This document shows positions 1 through 8,538 of a stretch of DNA of 64,000 nt, one piece after another. Source of the stretch: Amycolatopsis sp. QT-25. GTDB taxonomy: Bacteria; Actinomycetota; Actinomycetes; Mycobacteriales; Pseudonocardiaceae. The position numbers and the translations under genes were made by a program. Location: NCBI RefSeq assembly GCF_029369745.1, contig NZ_CP120210.1, forward strand, positions 7,936,001 to 8,000,000, written 5' to 3'. Within the stretch, counting starts at the first letter, position 1; every line of letters starts with the position of its first letter. The notes under the pieces are model-generated. The model had not been told where the DNA came from, did not search any database, and saw nothing but the letters and a program-made list of their open reading frames with translations.

Positions 1-40
1 CCGCTTCGGTTCATTCAGTGGCGTCAGCCGACTGGCGCGT

Positions 41-3000
41 TCACTTGGTGTGGAACTTCTTGCCGGTCAGGGTGCCGATGAACCGCTGGAACAGGCTCAG
101 CGGCGACGAGTCGGCCCCCGCCAGCGCCGGGACCTGCGCGTTCGGCATCGCCGGGGCGTTGCTCACGACGGGCAGGGTGCCCGTGGTGGGCAGCTGCACC
201 GGCAGCTTGCCCGCGACCGGCAGATCACCGGCGGTGGGCAGCGCGTCCGCGGTCCGGAGCCGCACCGGCAGCTTGCCCGTCACCGGCAGCGTGCCGGCGG
301 TCGGGAGCTGCACCGGCAGTTCGCCCGCGACCGGCAGGGTGCCCGCGGTGGGCAGCTGCACCGGCAGCTTGCCCGCGACCGGCAGGGTGCCCGCGGTGGG
401 CAGCTGCACCGGCAGCTTGCCCGCGACCGGCAGCTTGCTCGCGATCGGCAGCTTGCCCGCGACCGGCAGGGTGCCCGCGGTGGGCAGCTGCACCGGCAGC
501 TTGCCCGCGACCGGCAGCTTGCTCGCGATCGGCAGCTTGCCCGCGACCGGCAGGGTGCCCGCGGTGGGCAGCTGCACCGGCAGCTTGCCCGCGACCGGCA
601 GGGTGCCCGCGATCGGCAGCTTGCCCGCGACCGGCAGGGTGCCCGCGGTGGGCAGCTGCACCGGCAGCTTGCCCGCGACCGGCAGCTTGCTCGCGATCGG
701 CAGCTTGCCCGCGACCGGCAGGGTGCCCGCGGTGGGCAGCTGCACCGGCAGCTTGCCCGCGACCGGCAGGGTGCCCGCGGTGGGCAGCTTGCCGACGACG
801 GGCAGGTCGCCAGCGGCCGGGAGCTGCACCGGCAGCTTGCCCGCGGTGGGCAGGTCACCGGCGGTGGGCAGCGTGTCCACGGTCCGAAGCTGCACCGGCG
901 ACTTGCTCGCGACCGGGAGCTTGCCCGCGATCGGCAGCTTGCCGACGACCGGAAGCTTGCCGACGAGAGGCAGGTCACCAGCGGCCGGGAGCTGCACCGG
1001 AAGCTTGCCGACGAGGGGCAGGTCGCCGGCGACCGGCAGCTTGCCCGCGGTGGGCAGCCCGTTCAGCACCGGGAGGACCGGCAGCTGCGCGACCTTGGGG
1101 GCGTCCGCGCGAGTGGCACCACCGGGGAGCCCTGGGGTCTTCGGCAGGCCCGGGGTCTTCGGCAGGGCCGGGACACCGGGCAGCTTGGGCAGTTCCGGCT
1201 TGGGCAGCGCCTTCGGAGCGGCGATCAGCTGCTTCAGCGCGGTCTGCCCGGCCATCTGCACCGGCAGGTTGGCCCGCTGGGGACCGTTGGCGCCGACCAC
1301 CCTGCCGATCGCCGGGGTGGTCGGCAGGGTGCCGACACCGTTCAGCGAGGGAACCGCAGGAGCACCGAAGGGCAGCGCGGGCAGCGCGTCGATCGGCAGC
1401 TCCGAACCGAGCGGGTCGGTGAAGATGCGGGTGTAGTCCTCGTCGTTGATCTCGGTGTCGTCCGTCGAGTTCTCGTCCGCGAGCGCGAGCACCGGGATTT
1501 CGAGCTCGTTCGCCGGGATCACGAAGATCAGCGGGCGGTGAGCGTTGAAGCCCGAGAGGGCATCTTCGCTGCCGTCGGTGCTGCTGCCGCCACCGGTCTG
1601 GCCGGTGATGACGCTGTCCGCGTCGGTCTTGGACACGCCGCCGACCCCCGCGATGGCGTCGCCGAACACCTCGGGGTCGACCGCGGCCGGGATGTCGAGG
1701 ATGTCGCCCGAAAGCGATCCGTCGAGACCCGAGGTCTCCACGTCACCGCCCGAGATGGCGTCGACGGTGTTGGAGCCTTCGGCGTCGGCGAGGCCGGCGG
1801 CCGAGACCGCGTCGTGCGTGATCGGCACGATCGGCAGGGCCTGCGCGCCGATGACGTTGCCCGAGACGGCGCCCTCGTGACCGGTGGTGGTGGCGTCGCC
1901 GCCGGCCGCCGACAGGACGTCGCTGACGCTGTCGCCCTTGGCGATGCCCGCACCGGCCACGCCGTGCCCGGTGAAGGGAACCGCTCCGCCGATCGGCGTC
2001 TGGACGATGTTGCCCGCCAGCGCGCCTTCTTCACCGTTGGCGGTGGCGTCGCCGCCCGCGTTCGAGTCGGTGAGGTTCGTGCCCTCACCCGACGCGACCC
2101 CGCCGAGCACCGCGGCGAAGTTGTGCGCCTGGACCGGCAGGGAGACCGGGCCGTAGACCAGGTTGCCCGAGCCCGCGCCGCCGTCACCGGTCGCGTGGAC
2201 GTCGTGCCCGGCGTTGGACGTGGTGTCGCCGTCGGCGGCACCGTGGCCCTGGCCGACGAGCGCGCCACCGACCCCGAACGCCTGCACCGGCAGCGAAACC
2301 GGCGTGGTGGCCAGGTTGGAGCTGAGGAAGCCGTTGTCGTCGGCGGTGTTCCCGCCGCCACCGGCGGAGACGACCTTGGTCTCGTCGGCGGTGCCGGAGC
2401 CCTGGCCGACGAGCGAGCCACCGACCCCGAAGACCTCGGCCGGAACAGCGGCCGGGAGCTGGACGATGTTGCCCGAGCCGGACGAGTCGTTGCCCGTGGT
2501 GCCGTCGTAGCCGCCGGCGGTCACGGTCTTGGTCTCGGTCGCCCGTGCGACGGCCTGTCCGATGTGCGAGCCACCGACGCCGTAGACCTCGGGGGCCAGG
2601 GCGGCCTGGGTGTTGACGATGTTGCCCGCGAGGGTGGAGTCGTCACCCGTGGTGTGGCTGCCGTTGCCGGCGTTCGCGTCGACGGTGTTCTCGCACGACG
2701 CGGCGTTGGCGTTGCCGATGTAGCTGCCCGCGATGCAGGTCGCCTCGCCAGGGGCCGCCACGGCCGGGTCGACGATGTTGCCGCTGCCCGTGGAGCCTTC
2801 ACCCTCGGAGCTGACGAAGCCACCGGCGTCGACGACGCTGGAGTGGTCGGTGCCGCCCTTGGTGCCGGTGTTGGCGAGGCCGACCCAGCCGGCGGCCACG
2901 CTGCCGACGTTCGCGACGTCCGCGGTCTGCGGAACGACCGCGTTGCCCGCGAGGAACGAGTCCTCGCCCTCGGTCTGCACGTAGCTGGGGACGTTGCTCC

Positions 3001-4021
3001 AGCCGCGCTTGGTGTCACCGGCCTGCGCGTCCGCCGAGGAGCCGCTGTTCGAGTTCGCGAGCGAACCGTGCGCGGCACCGGCGTTGTCGTTGGCCTTCAC
3101 CGGGAGGGCGATCGGCACCGCGCCCACGTTGCCGCCGAGGGAGGAGTCGTCACCGTCGGTCTCGACCCAGCCGCCGGAGGTGGCGTCGGTCTCGGCCTCG
3201 TAGCCGGAGCTGTTGGCGTTGCCGATGATCCAGGAGGCGGCGTTGCCGGAGACCTGGACCGGGGTGGCGAACTGGCCTGCCAGCACGTTGCCGGACAGGG
3301 CGGAACCCTCGCCGTCGGTGGTGATGTTGCCGGTCTCGGTGGTGCTCTGGCTGGCGGAACCGCCGACCACGCGGCCGGTGCCACCGGCGAGCCCACCGGC
3401 GTTGCCGGCGATCTGCACGGGCAGCGCCCAGTCGAGGGACACGACGTTCCCGGCGAGGCTGGAGTCCTTGCCGGTGGTCTCCACGTCCTGGTTGTGTGCC
3501 CAGGTCTGGTCGTGCGAGCCGCCCTTGACCTCGGCGTCGCCGATCACGCCGACGGCGTTGTCGACGACCTGGATCGGGACGACGACGTCACCGGCGGCCT
3601 TGTTGCCCTTGAGGATGTCGTCCGTGGTGGTGAAGCCGCCCCCGGTCAGCCCGCCGCTGATCTGCCGGGGCGACTCCTTGGCGGCCAGCGGCGCGGGAAC
3701 GGCGCCGGTGGTCGGAAGCTCTCCGCCGATGCCGTCGATGCTGCTGCCCGGCGAGGAAACCGAGTGCAGCGCGTCCGAACCGGGCTTGGTGACGGCCTTG
3801 GTGCCGACCTCGCCGCGGTAGCCGGGGAGGTCGGCCTGGCCGAGGGGGGTGCCGATCGCGTTGTTGTCGATCTCGATGGGAACGGTGAGGTTCGCGTCGA
3901 GCGGGGAGGCCGGGAGGTCGGGGTTGACCTGTTCGTCAGCCGAGGCGATGCCAGTGCCCAGCATCAACAACCCACCCGTGACCAACGCGGTCTGGAGTCC
4001 GCGCTTTGCCCAGGATTGCAT
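41..4021 (-). CDS. Giant secreted chaplin-like repeat protein with Leu-Pro repeat tail
   Basis: Predicted exported surface protein of 1326 aa. It opens with a Sec-type signal peptide (MQSWAKRG, a hydrophobic run, then cleavage near GIASADE). Residues about 137-823 hold about 13 units of 50-55 aa of the form L-x-G-N-v-v....lPvq..gNa...G.a....G, which resemble the core of streptomycete chaplins (GNVVQ..P..vPVn.CGN). Only unit 6 has a Cys pair. Residues about 940-1290 are near-perfect repeats of LPTAGTLPVAGKLPVQ. I chose ATG 4021 because AAGGAG lies 9 nt upstream; an in-frame ATG at 4039 is the alternative. No transmembrane anchor is visible at the C-terminus. Role at the cell surface (hydrophobic coat, adhesin) is inferred from the chaplin resemblance; function is not established. 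Confidence 0.75.
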   Translation of the reverse strand: MQSWAKRGLQTALVTGGLLMLGTGIASADEQVNPDLPASPLDANLTVPIEIDNNAIGTPLGQADLPGYRGEVGTKAVTKPGSDALHSVSSPGSSIDGIGGELPTTGAVPAPLAAKESPRQISGGLTGGGFTTTDDILKGNKAAGDVVVPIQVVDNAVGVIGDAEVKGGSHDQTWAHNQDVETTGKDSSLAGNVVSLDWALPVQIAGNAGGLAGGTGRVVGGSASQSTTETGNITTDGEGSALSGNVLAGQFATPVQVSGNAASWIIGNANSSGYEAETDATSGGWVETDGDDSSLGGNVGAVPIALPVKANDNAGAAHGSLANSNSGSSADAQAGDTKRGWSNVPSYVQTEGEDSFLAGNAVVPQTADVANVGSVAAGWVGLANTGTKGGTDHSSVVDAGGFVSSEGEGSTGSGNIVDPAVAAPGEATCIAGSYIGNANAASCENTVDANAGNGSHTTGDDSTLAGNIVNTQAALAPEVYGVGGSHIGQAVARATETKTVTAGGYDGTTGNDSSGSGNIVQLPAAVPAEVFGVGGSLVGQGSGTADETKVVSAGGGGNTADDNGFLSSNLATTPVSLPVQAFGVGGALVGQGHGAADGDTTSNAGHDVHATGDGGAGSGNLVYGPVSLPVQAHNFAAVLGGVASGEGTNLTDSNAGGDATANGEEGALAGNIVQTPIGGAVPFTGHGVAGAGIAKGDSVSDVLSAAGGDATTTGHEGAVSGNVIGAQALPIVPITHDAVSAAGLADAEGSNTVDAISGGDVETSGLDGSLSGDILDIPAAVDPEVFGDAIAGVGGVSKTDADSVITGQTGGGSSTDGSEDALSGFNAHRPLIFVIPANELEIPVLALADENSTDDTEINDEDYTRIFTDPLGSELPIDALPALPFGAPAVPSLNGVGTLPTTPAIGRVVGANGPQRANLPVQMAGQTALKQLIAAPKALPKPELPKLPGVPALPKTPGLPKTPGLPGGATRADAPKVAQLPVLPVLNGLPTAGKLPVAGDLPLVGKLPVQLPAAGDLPLVGKLPVVGKLPIAGKLPVASKSPVQLRTVDTLPTAGDLPTAGKLPVQLPAAGDLPVVGKLPTAGTLPVAGKLPVQLPTAGTLPVAGKLPIASKLPVAGKLPVQLPTAGTLPVAGKLPIAGTLPVAGKLPVQLPTAGTLPVAGKLPIASKLPVAGKLPVQLPTAGTLPVAGKLPIASKLPVAGKLPVQLPTAGTLPVAGKLPVQLPTAGTLPVAGELPVQLPTAGTLPVTGKLPVRLRTADALPTAGDLPVAGKLPVQLPTTGTLPVVSNAPAMPNAQVPALAGADSSPLSLFQRFIGTLTGKKFHTK
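150..1060 (-). repeat. Tandem 48-nt repeat array encoding the Leu-Pro tail
   Basis: The 3' third of the giant repeat gene consists of units of about 48 nt and 24-nt half units, in frame, encoding alternating LPTAGT, LPVAGK, LPVQ and LPIASK blocks. The central copies (about 330-790) are nearly identical at the nucleotide level, which indicates recent expansion by slippage or unequal exchange. Copy number probably varies between strains. Confidence 0.9.
1555..3613 (-). repeat. About 13 degenerate chaplin-like protein repeats
   Basis: Protein-level repeats of 50-55 aa, each starting with (L/S)-x-GN-(I/V/L) and ending in a Gly/Asp/Thr-rich spacer such as ETDGDDSS or TTGHEGA. The nucleotide sequences have diverged, so the array is older than the Leu-Pro array downstream. 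The unit around 2690-2760 alone contains two Cys residues, the arrangement expected in a chaplin. Confidence 0.7.
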
Positions 4022-4065
4022 GGGGTTTTTCTCCTTCATTTCGGGTTCCCTTTCGGGTTCGAAGA

Positions 4066-4085
4066 GGTGCCGTCGACGCGGCACC
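4066..4085 (-). promoter_or_regulatory. Hairpin in the leader of the giant repeat gene
   Basis: GGTGCCG and CGGCACC are separated by 6 nt and lie about 45 nt upstream of the chosen start, inside the 192-bp gap after the upstream exported-protein gene. It could stabilise the mRNA or separate the two genes; no T-run follows it. Confidence 0.4.
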
Positions 4086-4213
4086 AGAGGGGGTGGAGCG
4101 AATGCGGGCGCACGAAAGCGCACCGCCGTTTCGCGGGAATCAGGAGCGGACGCGAAGCCGAGCCCGGAATCGGGAGGCGTGAGGCGCGTCGGCTACCCCG
4201 CGGAGGGAGGTGT

Positions 4214-5242
4214 TCAGTCGGGAGTGACGCCGGGCTGCGAGCCCGGGGTGAGCGGCATGTACCGCGTGCCCGCCGGCGAATAGCCGGTCAGGGACCGTTC
4301 GACGGCGGCGGTGACCCAGGCGGGAACGCCGTGGTTCAGGCCGTCGAGGTGACCACCGGGGGCGTTGCCGCCGCCGGGGACAGTCGGGAGGGAAGGCGCG
4401 GCGGGAAGCGGCGCCGGGGTGAGCGGACGCGGGAAGTCGCCGTGGTGGCCGTCACGCGAAGGAACGTCCTCGATCTGGTCGAAGGCACCGTGCTGCGGCA
4501 CGAAGGCCGGCATCGGGAGGACGGTCTCGGCGGAAGCGGGGAACTGGGTCGTCGCGAGCTGCGCGAAGTCGGTGACCTGCGCACCGGCGCCGAGGGTGTC
4601 GAGCGGGGACTGTGGGTCGAGCTGGCTGCCGCGAACCGGGAGCTCCGGAACGAGCTCGCCGTGCCCGCGCGGGTCGAGGAACTCCCAGACCTTGCGGCCG
4701 AAGTCCTGCGCCCCGGGCGAGGGGGTGAAGGTCTCGTCGAGCACCTGGCGGGTGTCCTGCGGTTCGCGCACGATGTGCTCGACGGCGCCGAGGGTGCGCT
4801 TGACCGGGGTGATCACCGAGTCGTCCGCGAAATCGGTGACCGCGTCGCTGACGCGGGCGGAAACCTCGTGCTCGTCGGCGCGGATGTCACCGCAGTGGTG
4901 CTTCACGGGAGCGGGTCCGGTCTCGGCCGGCATCGACCACGTGGTGGCTTCCTGGTGCCGGTCACCGCACATCGCACCGGCGACGCCACCCGCGAACTTC
5001 GAGGCGCCTTGGGAAACGTCGGTCAACCCTGCCGCGGTGGCGTCGGTGACCGGGGTGACGCTCGTCCCGGGAGTGGAGATCACCGGGGCGGACGGGACGA
5101 CGTCGGCCGAAGCGGAGGCACCGGAAACGACCCACGCGGCGGCCGAACCGGCGACGGCACCACCGACGACGAACAACGCACGCGAAGCGAGACGGCCGAA
5201 GCGCGCCGCGCCCCGCCCCTCGTTCTTCGCCGCGTTCGCCAC
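4214..5242 (-). CDS. Exported hypothetical protein
   Basis: 342-aa protein of unknown function. The N-terminus has Arg/Lys residues followed by a hydrophobic stretch (ALFVVGGAVAGSAAAWVV) and an Ala-x-Ala-like cleavage region (SGASASADV), so it is probably secreted. The mature part is Pro/Ala/Val-rich with short regularities and two Cys residues (GAMCGD and KHHCGD); no enzyme motif is seen. Start chosen at GTG 5242 because GAGGAG is 5 nt upstream; the open frame continues to 5392 but that part is Cys/Arg-rich and looks non-coding. It lies 192 bp upstream of and in the same direction as the giant chaplin-like gene, so both may serve the cell envelope. Confidence 0.6.
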   Translation of the reverse strand: MANAAKNEGRGAARFGRLASRALFVVGGAVAGSAAAWVVSGASASADVVPSAPVISTPGTSVTPVTDATAAGLTDVSQGASKFAGGVAGAMCGDRHQEATTWSMPAETGPAPVKHHCGDIRADEHEVSARVSDAVTDFADDSVITPVKRTLGAVEHIVREPQDTRQVLDETFTPSPGAQDFGRKVWEFLDPRGHGELVPELPVRGSQLDPQSPLDTLGAGAQVTDFAQLATTQFPASAETVLPMPAFVPQHGAFDQIEDVPSRDGHHGDFPRPLTPAPLPAAPSLPTVPGGGNAPGGHLDGLNHGVPAWVTAAVERSLTGYSPAGTRYMPLTPGSQPGVTPD

Positions 5243-5334
5243 TCGGTCTCCTCGCCTCGGTTCGTCGTTGCGAGACCGACATAAGCAAAGTGCGGAAGCC
5301 CGGCGCGACTCCGAAGCACCTTGATGGCACGATA

Positions 5335-5349
5335 GTGTGAAGAACACAC
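5335..5349. promoter_or_regulatory. Inverted repeat in a divergent intergenic region
   Basis: GTGTG-AAGAA-CACAC lies in the 269-bp gap between the exported-protein gene (minus) and the AI-2E permease gene (plus). It could be an operator for the minus-strand gene. No known regulator consensus is recognised. Confidence 0.3.
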
Positions 5350-5499
5350 GGTGTAGCCCAAAATCACAACGAGTGATCGACGCTGGCGGCACCGGGTTAC
5401 TTCGGAGTTGATCTTCCCGAGGTGTGTCAAGCGTCGCATCGGGCGAATTCGCCGTGTGCGCGTCCCCTCGAATGTCCAGGAAACGTCGCCTCGGACCGA

Positions 5500-5505
5500 T
5501 ACGGT
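5500..5505 (+). promoter_or_regulatory. -10 box TACGGT, probable leaderless start of the permease gene
   Basis: TACGGT ends 6 nt before GTG 5512 and no Shine-Dalgarno sequence is present, the arrangement expected for a leaderless actinobacterial transcript. No clear -35 element. Confidence 0.5.
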
Positions 5506-5511
5506 GAGCCC

Positions 5512-6708
5512 GTGAGCGAGCCCCAGCGCAAACAGCCGGAATTCGATCCGGCGAACCCGTTCCTCTCCGAGTCCACCGAAGACGTGACCATTCTCGTGCC
5601 CCGCGGCCTGCGGATCGGCGCGGCGTTGTCGTGGCGTTTCATCGTGGTGATCGCCGCGCTCTACGTCATCGTGTTCCTGATCGGCTATCTGTCGGTCGTC
5701 GTGATCCCGCTGTCCATCGCGTTGCTGCTCGCCGCGCTGCTCGCGCCGGCGGTCTCCAAGCTGACGACGCTGAAGTTCCCTCGCGGGCTCGCGGCCGGGA
5801 TAGTGCTGATCGCCGGGCTGGCGGTGCTCGGCGGGTTGCTGACGTTCGTCGTCGCGCAGTTCTCCTCCGGCCTGCCGGAGCTGCAGAAGCAGCTGACGGA
5901 GAGCCTCAACCAGATCAAGGTCTGGCTCATCGACGGGCCGCTGCACCTGCGCCAGGAACAGATCCAGGAGTTCATCAACCAGGCGATCAGCTTCCTGCAG
6001 AACAACCAGGCGTCGATCACCACCACCGCGCTCACCACCGCGGGCACGGTCGGCGAGATCGTCACCGGCTTCATCCTGACGCTGTTCATCCTCATCTTCT
6101 TCCTTTCCGGCGGCGACCAGATCTGGTCGTTCCTCGTGCGCAGCGTGCCGAGGCGCGTGCGCAACCGGGTCGACGTCGCCGGGCGGCGCGGGTTCGCGTC
6201 GCTGGTCAGCTACGTGCGCGCGACGGCGGCGGTGGCCGTGGTCGACGCGGTCGGCATCGGCGTCGGACTCGCGATCGTCGGTGTGCCGCTGGTGATCCCG
6301 CTGGCGACGCTGGTGTTCCTCGGCGCCTTCATCCCGATCATCGGCGCCGTGATCGCGGGCGCGGTCGCGGTGCTGATCGCGCTGGTGACGAAGGGCATCG
6401 TGGGCGCGTTGATCGTGCTGGCCATCGTCATCGGCGTCATGCAGCTGGAAAGCCACGTGCTGCAGCCGATCCTGCTCGGCCGCGCGGTGAAACTGCACCC
6501 GCTCGCCGTGGTGCTCGCGATCACCGCCGGTCTGGTCACCGCCGGGATCGCCGGCGCGCTGCTCTCGGTGCCGCTGCTCGCGGTGCTCAACGCGGGAATC
6601 CGGTCGCTGCTGCACGAACACGATCCCGATCCGGCCGAAATCGACGTCCTGCGGGATCAGGCGGCGCAGCCGAACGATTCCGGGGAAGAGCCCGAAGCCG
6701 AGTCATGA
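5512..6708 (+). CDS. AI-2E family transporter (PerM-like permease)
   Basis: 398-aa integral membrane protein of the AI-2E/PerM exporter family (PF01594). It has a hydrophilic N-terminus, paired hydrophobic helices from about residue 35 (FIVVIAALYVIVFLIGYL), a central amphipathic segment, and a C-terminal block of helices typical of the family (PLVIPLATLVFLGAFIPIIG, then the ESHVLQPILLGRAVKLHPL motif). Start is the in-frame GTG at 5512. Its stop overlaps the next start (ATGA), so it is translationally coupled to the MacS-like kinase and regulator, forming one operon. The transported substrate is not predictable; despite the family name most members do not move autoinducer-2. Confidence 0.88.
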   Translation: MSEPQRKQPEFDPANPFLSESTEDVTILVPRGLRIGAALSWRFIVVIAALYVIVFLIGYLSVVVIPLSIALLLAALLAPAVSKLTTLKFPRGLAAGIVLIAGLAVLGGLLTFVVAQFSSGLPELQKQLTESLNQIKVWLIDGPLHLRQEQIQEFINQAISFLQNNQASITTTALTTAGTVGEIVTGFILTLFILIFFLSGGDQIWSFLVRSVPRRVRNRVDVAGRRGFASLVSYVRATAAVAVVDAVGIGVGLAIVGVPLVIPLATLVFLGAFIPIIGAVIAGAVAVLIALVTKGIVGALIVLAIVIGVMQLESHVLQPILLGRAVKLHPLAVVLAITAGLVTAGIAGALLSVPLLAVLNAGIRSLLHEHDPDPAEIDVLRDQAAQPNDSGEEPEAES

Positions 6709-7871
6709 CCGAGATCCCGCTCTGGCGCGCCGTCTCGGCGCTCGGCACGCGGGACCCGGTCACGCCGCTGTGGCGCGGGGTGATCGTGCTTCGGGTGACG
6801 ACGCTGCTCTTCGCGCTCGGCTCGTTCGTCGTCCACTACGACGGTTACGCGAACAAGTGGCTCGCGTGGACCGCGTTCGGCGCGATGACAGTGTGGACCG
6901 TGCTGAGCAGCGTGTTCTACGCGCGGCCGTCGAGCCGCTGGCCGTGGCTGGTCGGCGTCGACCTCGTGGTCACCGCCGCCCTCATGGTCACGTCGGCGTG
7001 GATCCTGACCACGGCGCAGTTCGAGACCAGCACCCCCCTCATCACGACGGTGTGGGCGGCCGTCCCGCCCGCGGCCGCCGGCACGCGGTTCGGCGCGGTC
7101 GGCGGCGTGCTGGCCGGACTGGTGGTCTCGGTGGTCACCGGGCTGGTGCGCTGGCGGTTCGACGTCGACGTCGCCAGGGACGGCTTCCTGCTGACCGCGA
7201 GCGGGTTCGTGATCGGGCTCGCCGCGACCATGGCCCGCCGGTCCGCCGACGCGTTGACCAGGGCGTTGCGCATGGAGGCCGCGACGGCCGAACGGGAGCG
7301 GCTCGCCCGCTCCATCCACGACAGCGTCCTGCAGGTGCTCGCGCGGGTGCGCAAGCGCGGCGCCGAATTCGGTGGTGAGGCCGCCGAGCTGGCGAAACTG
7401 GCAGGCGAGCAGGAGATCGCGCTGCGGGCACTGGTCACCACCGAGCCGACGCATCCGAGTGAAAACGGGACCACCGACCTCCGGGCCGCGCTGCAACTGC
7501 TCGCGACGCCGTCCGTGCAGGTGTCGACCCCCGCGGGCGAGGTCCAACTGCCCGAGCACGTGACCGCGGAACTGGTGGCCGTGGCCCGCGAGGCGCTTTC
7601 GAACGTCGAGAAACACGCCGGCGAAGACGCGCACGCCTGGGTGCTGCTGGAAGACCTCGGCACCGAGGTCGTGGTCAGCGTCCGCGACGACGGCCCCGGA
7701 ATCGCACCCGGCGTGCTGGAACGAGCGGCGGCCGCGGGACATCTAGGTATCGCGGAGTCCATCAAGGGACGGGTGCGGGACCTGGGCGGGAGCGCCGCCC
7801 TGGACACCGCGCCCGGCCAGGGCACGGAATGGGAAGTCAAGGTTCCAGTCGCGGCGAGGGGAAAGCGATGA
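6705..7871 (+). CDS. macS: MacS-like sensor histidine kinase
   Basis: 388-aa two-component sensor. The N-terminal half carries about five membrane helices (the DUF5931-type sensing region of MacS kinases). The dimerisation/phosphoacceptor helix contains RSIHDSVLQVL with His205, followed by a HATPase domain with N box VAREALSNVEKHA and G1 box VRDDGPGIAPG. This is the NarX/DesK-like HisKA_3 subtype. ATG overlaps the permease stop, and its own stop overlaps the start of the response regulator (ATGA). In Streptomyces the MacRS pair controls membrane-protein genes and affects morphology; equivalence here is inferred from domain layout. Confidence 0.85.
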   Translation: MTEIPLWRAVSALGTRDPVTPLWRGVIVLRVTTLLFALGSFVVHYDGYANKWLAWTAFGAMTVWTVLSSVFYARPSSRWPWLVGVDLVVTAALMVTSAWILTTAQFETSTPLITTVWAAVPPAAAGTRFGAVGGVLAGLVVSVVTGLVRWRFDVDVARDGFLLTASGFVIGLAATMARRSADALTRALRMEAATAERERLARSIHDSVLQVLARVRKRGAEFGGEAAELAKLAGEQEIALRALVTTEPTHPSENGTTDLRAALQLLATPSVQVSTPAGEVQLPEHVTAELVAVAREALSNVEKHAGEDAHAWVLLEDLGTEVVVSVRDDGPGIAPGVLERAAAAGHLGIAESIKGRVRDLGGSAALDTAPGQGTEWEVKVPVAARGKR

Positions 7872-8527
7872 CCGGTGAGGCTCAGGTCTCGGTGATGGTG
7901 GTCGACGATCATCCGATGTGGCGGGACGGGGTCGCGCGTGACCTGGCCGAACACGGCTTCGACGTGCGGGCCACCGCGCCGGACGCGCCCGCCGCGGTGC
8001 GGATCGCGCGGACGGTCCGGCCGGACGTCGTCCTGATGGACCTCAACCTCGGCGAGACGTCGGGAGTCGACGCCACGCGCGAGATCACCGCGGAACTGCC
8101 GTCGACGAAGGTGCTGGTGCTGTCCGCGAGCGGCGAGCAAAGCGACGTCCTCGAGGCGGTGAAGGCCGGCGCCTCCGGGTATCTGGTCAAATCGGCTTCG
8201 GCGAGCGAACTCGTGGACGCGGTCAAGCGGACCGCGGCGGGCGACCCGGTGTTCACCGCCGGACTCGCCGGGCTCGTCCTCGGCGAGTACCGCCGCATGG
8301 CCGACGCCCCGGACGACGGGCCCGCGCCGCCGCGGCTCACCGAACGCGAGACCGACGTCCTGCGCCTGGTCGCGAAGGGGATGACGGCGCGGCAGATCGC
8401 CGAGAAGCTCGTGCTCTCGCATCGGACGGTGGAGAACCACGTCCAATCCACGCTGCGGAAACTCCAGTTGCACAACCGGGTCGAACTGGCTCGCTACGCC
8501 ATCGAACACGGGTTGGACATCGAGTAG
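7868..8527 (+). CDS. macR: NarL/LuxR-type response regulator (MacR-like)
   Basis: 219-aa regulator. The receiver domain (residues about 7-125) has the acidic pair in VMVVDDHP, phosphoacceptor Asp58 in VLMDLNLGETSG, the Ser in VLSASGE and Lys in YLVKSA. The C-terminal LuxR-type helix-turn-helix (about 150-215) begins LTERETDVLRLVAKGMTARQIAEKL. ATG 7868 is favoured over upstream ATG 7829 because it overlaps the kinase stop as ATGA and lies behind GGGGAAAG. Partner of the adjacent kinase. Confidence 0.9.
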   Translation: MTGEAQVSVMVVDDHPMWRDGVARDLAEHGFDVRATAPDAPAAVRIARTVRPDVVLMDLNLGETSGVDATREITAELPSTKVLVLSASGEQSDVLEAVKAGASGYLVKSASASELVDAVKRTAAGDPVFTAGLAGLVLGEYRRMADAPDDGPAPPRLTERETDVLRLVAKGMTARQIAEKLVLSHRTVENHVQSTLRKLQLHNRVELARYAIEHGLDIE

Positions 8528-8538
8528 CACCGCGCGGG

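Noticed and set aside
41..250. LPTTG motif near the C-terminus of the giant repeat protein as a sortase signal
   Set aside because: No hydrophobic membrane segment follows it, and the motif is simply a variant of the LPTAG repeat.
150..1060. Regularly spaced near-identical repeats resembling a CRISPR array
   Set aside because: There are no unique spacers; the repeats are contiguous, in frame with a long ORF and encode Leu-Pro blocks.
50..5284. Long plus-strand open frame across the first 5 kb
   Set aside because: It runs antisense to two exported-protein genes with signal peptides, is Arg/Gly-rich and has no motif.
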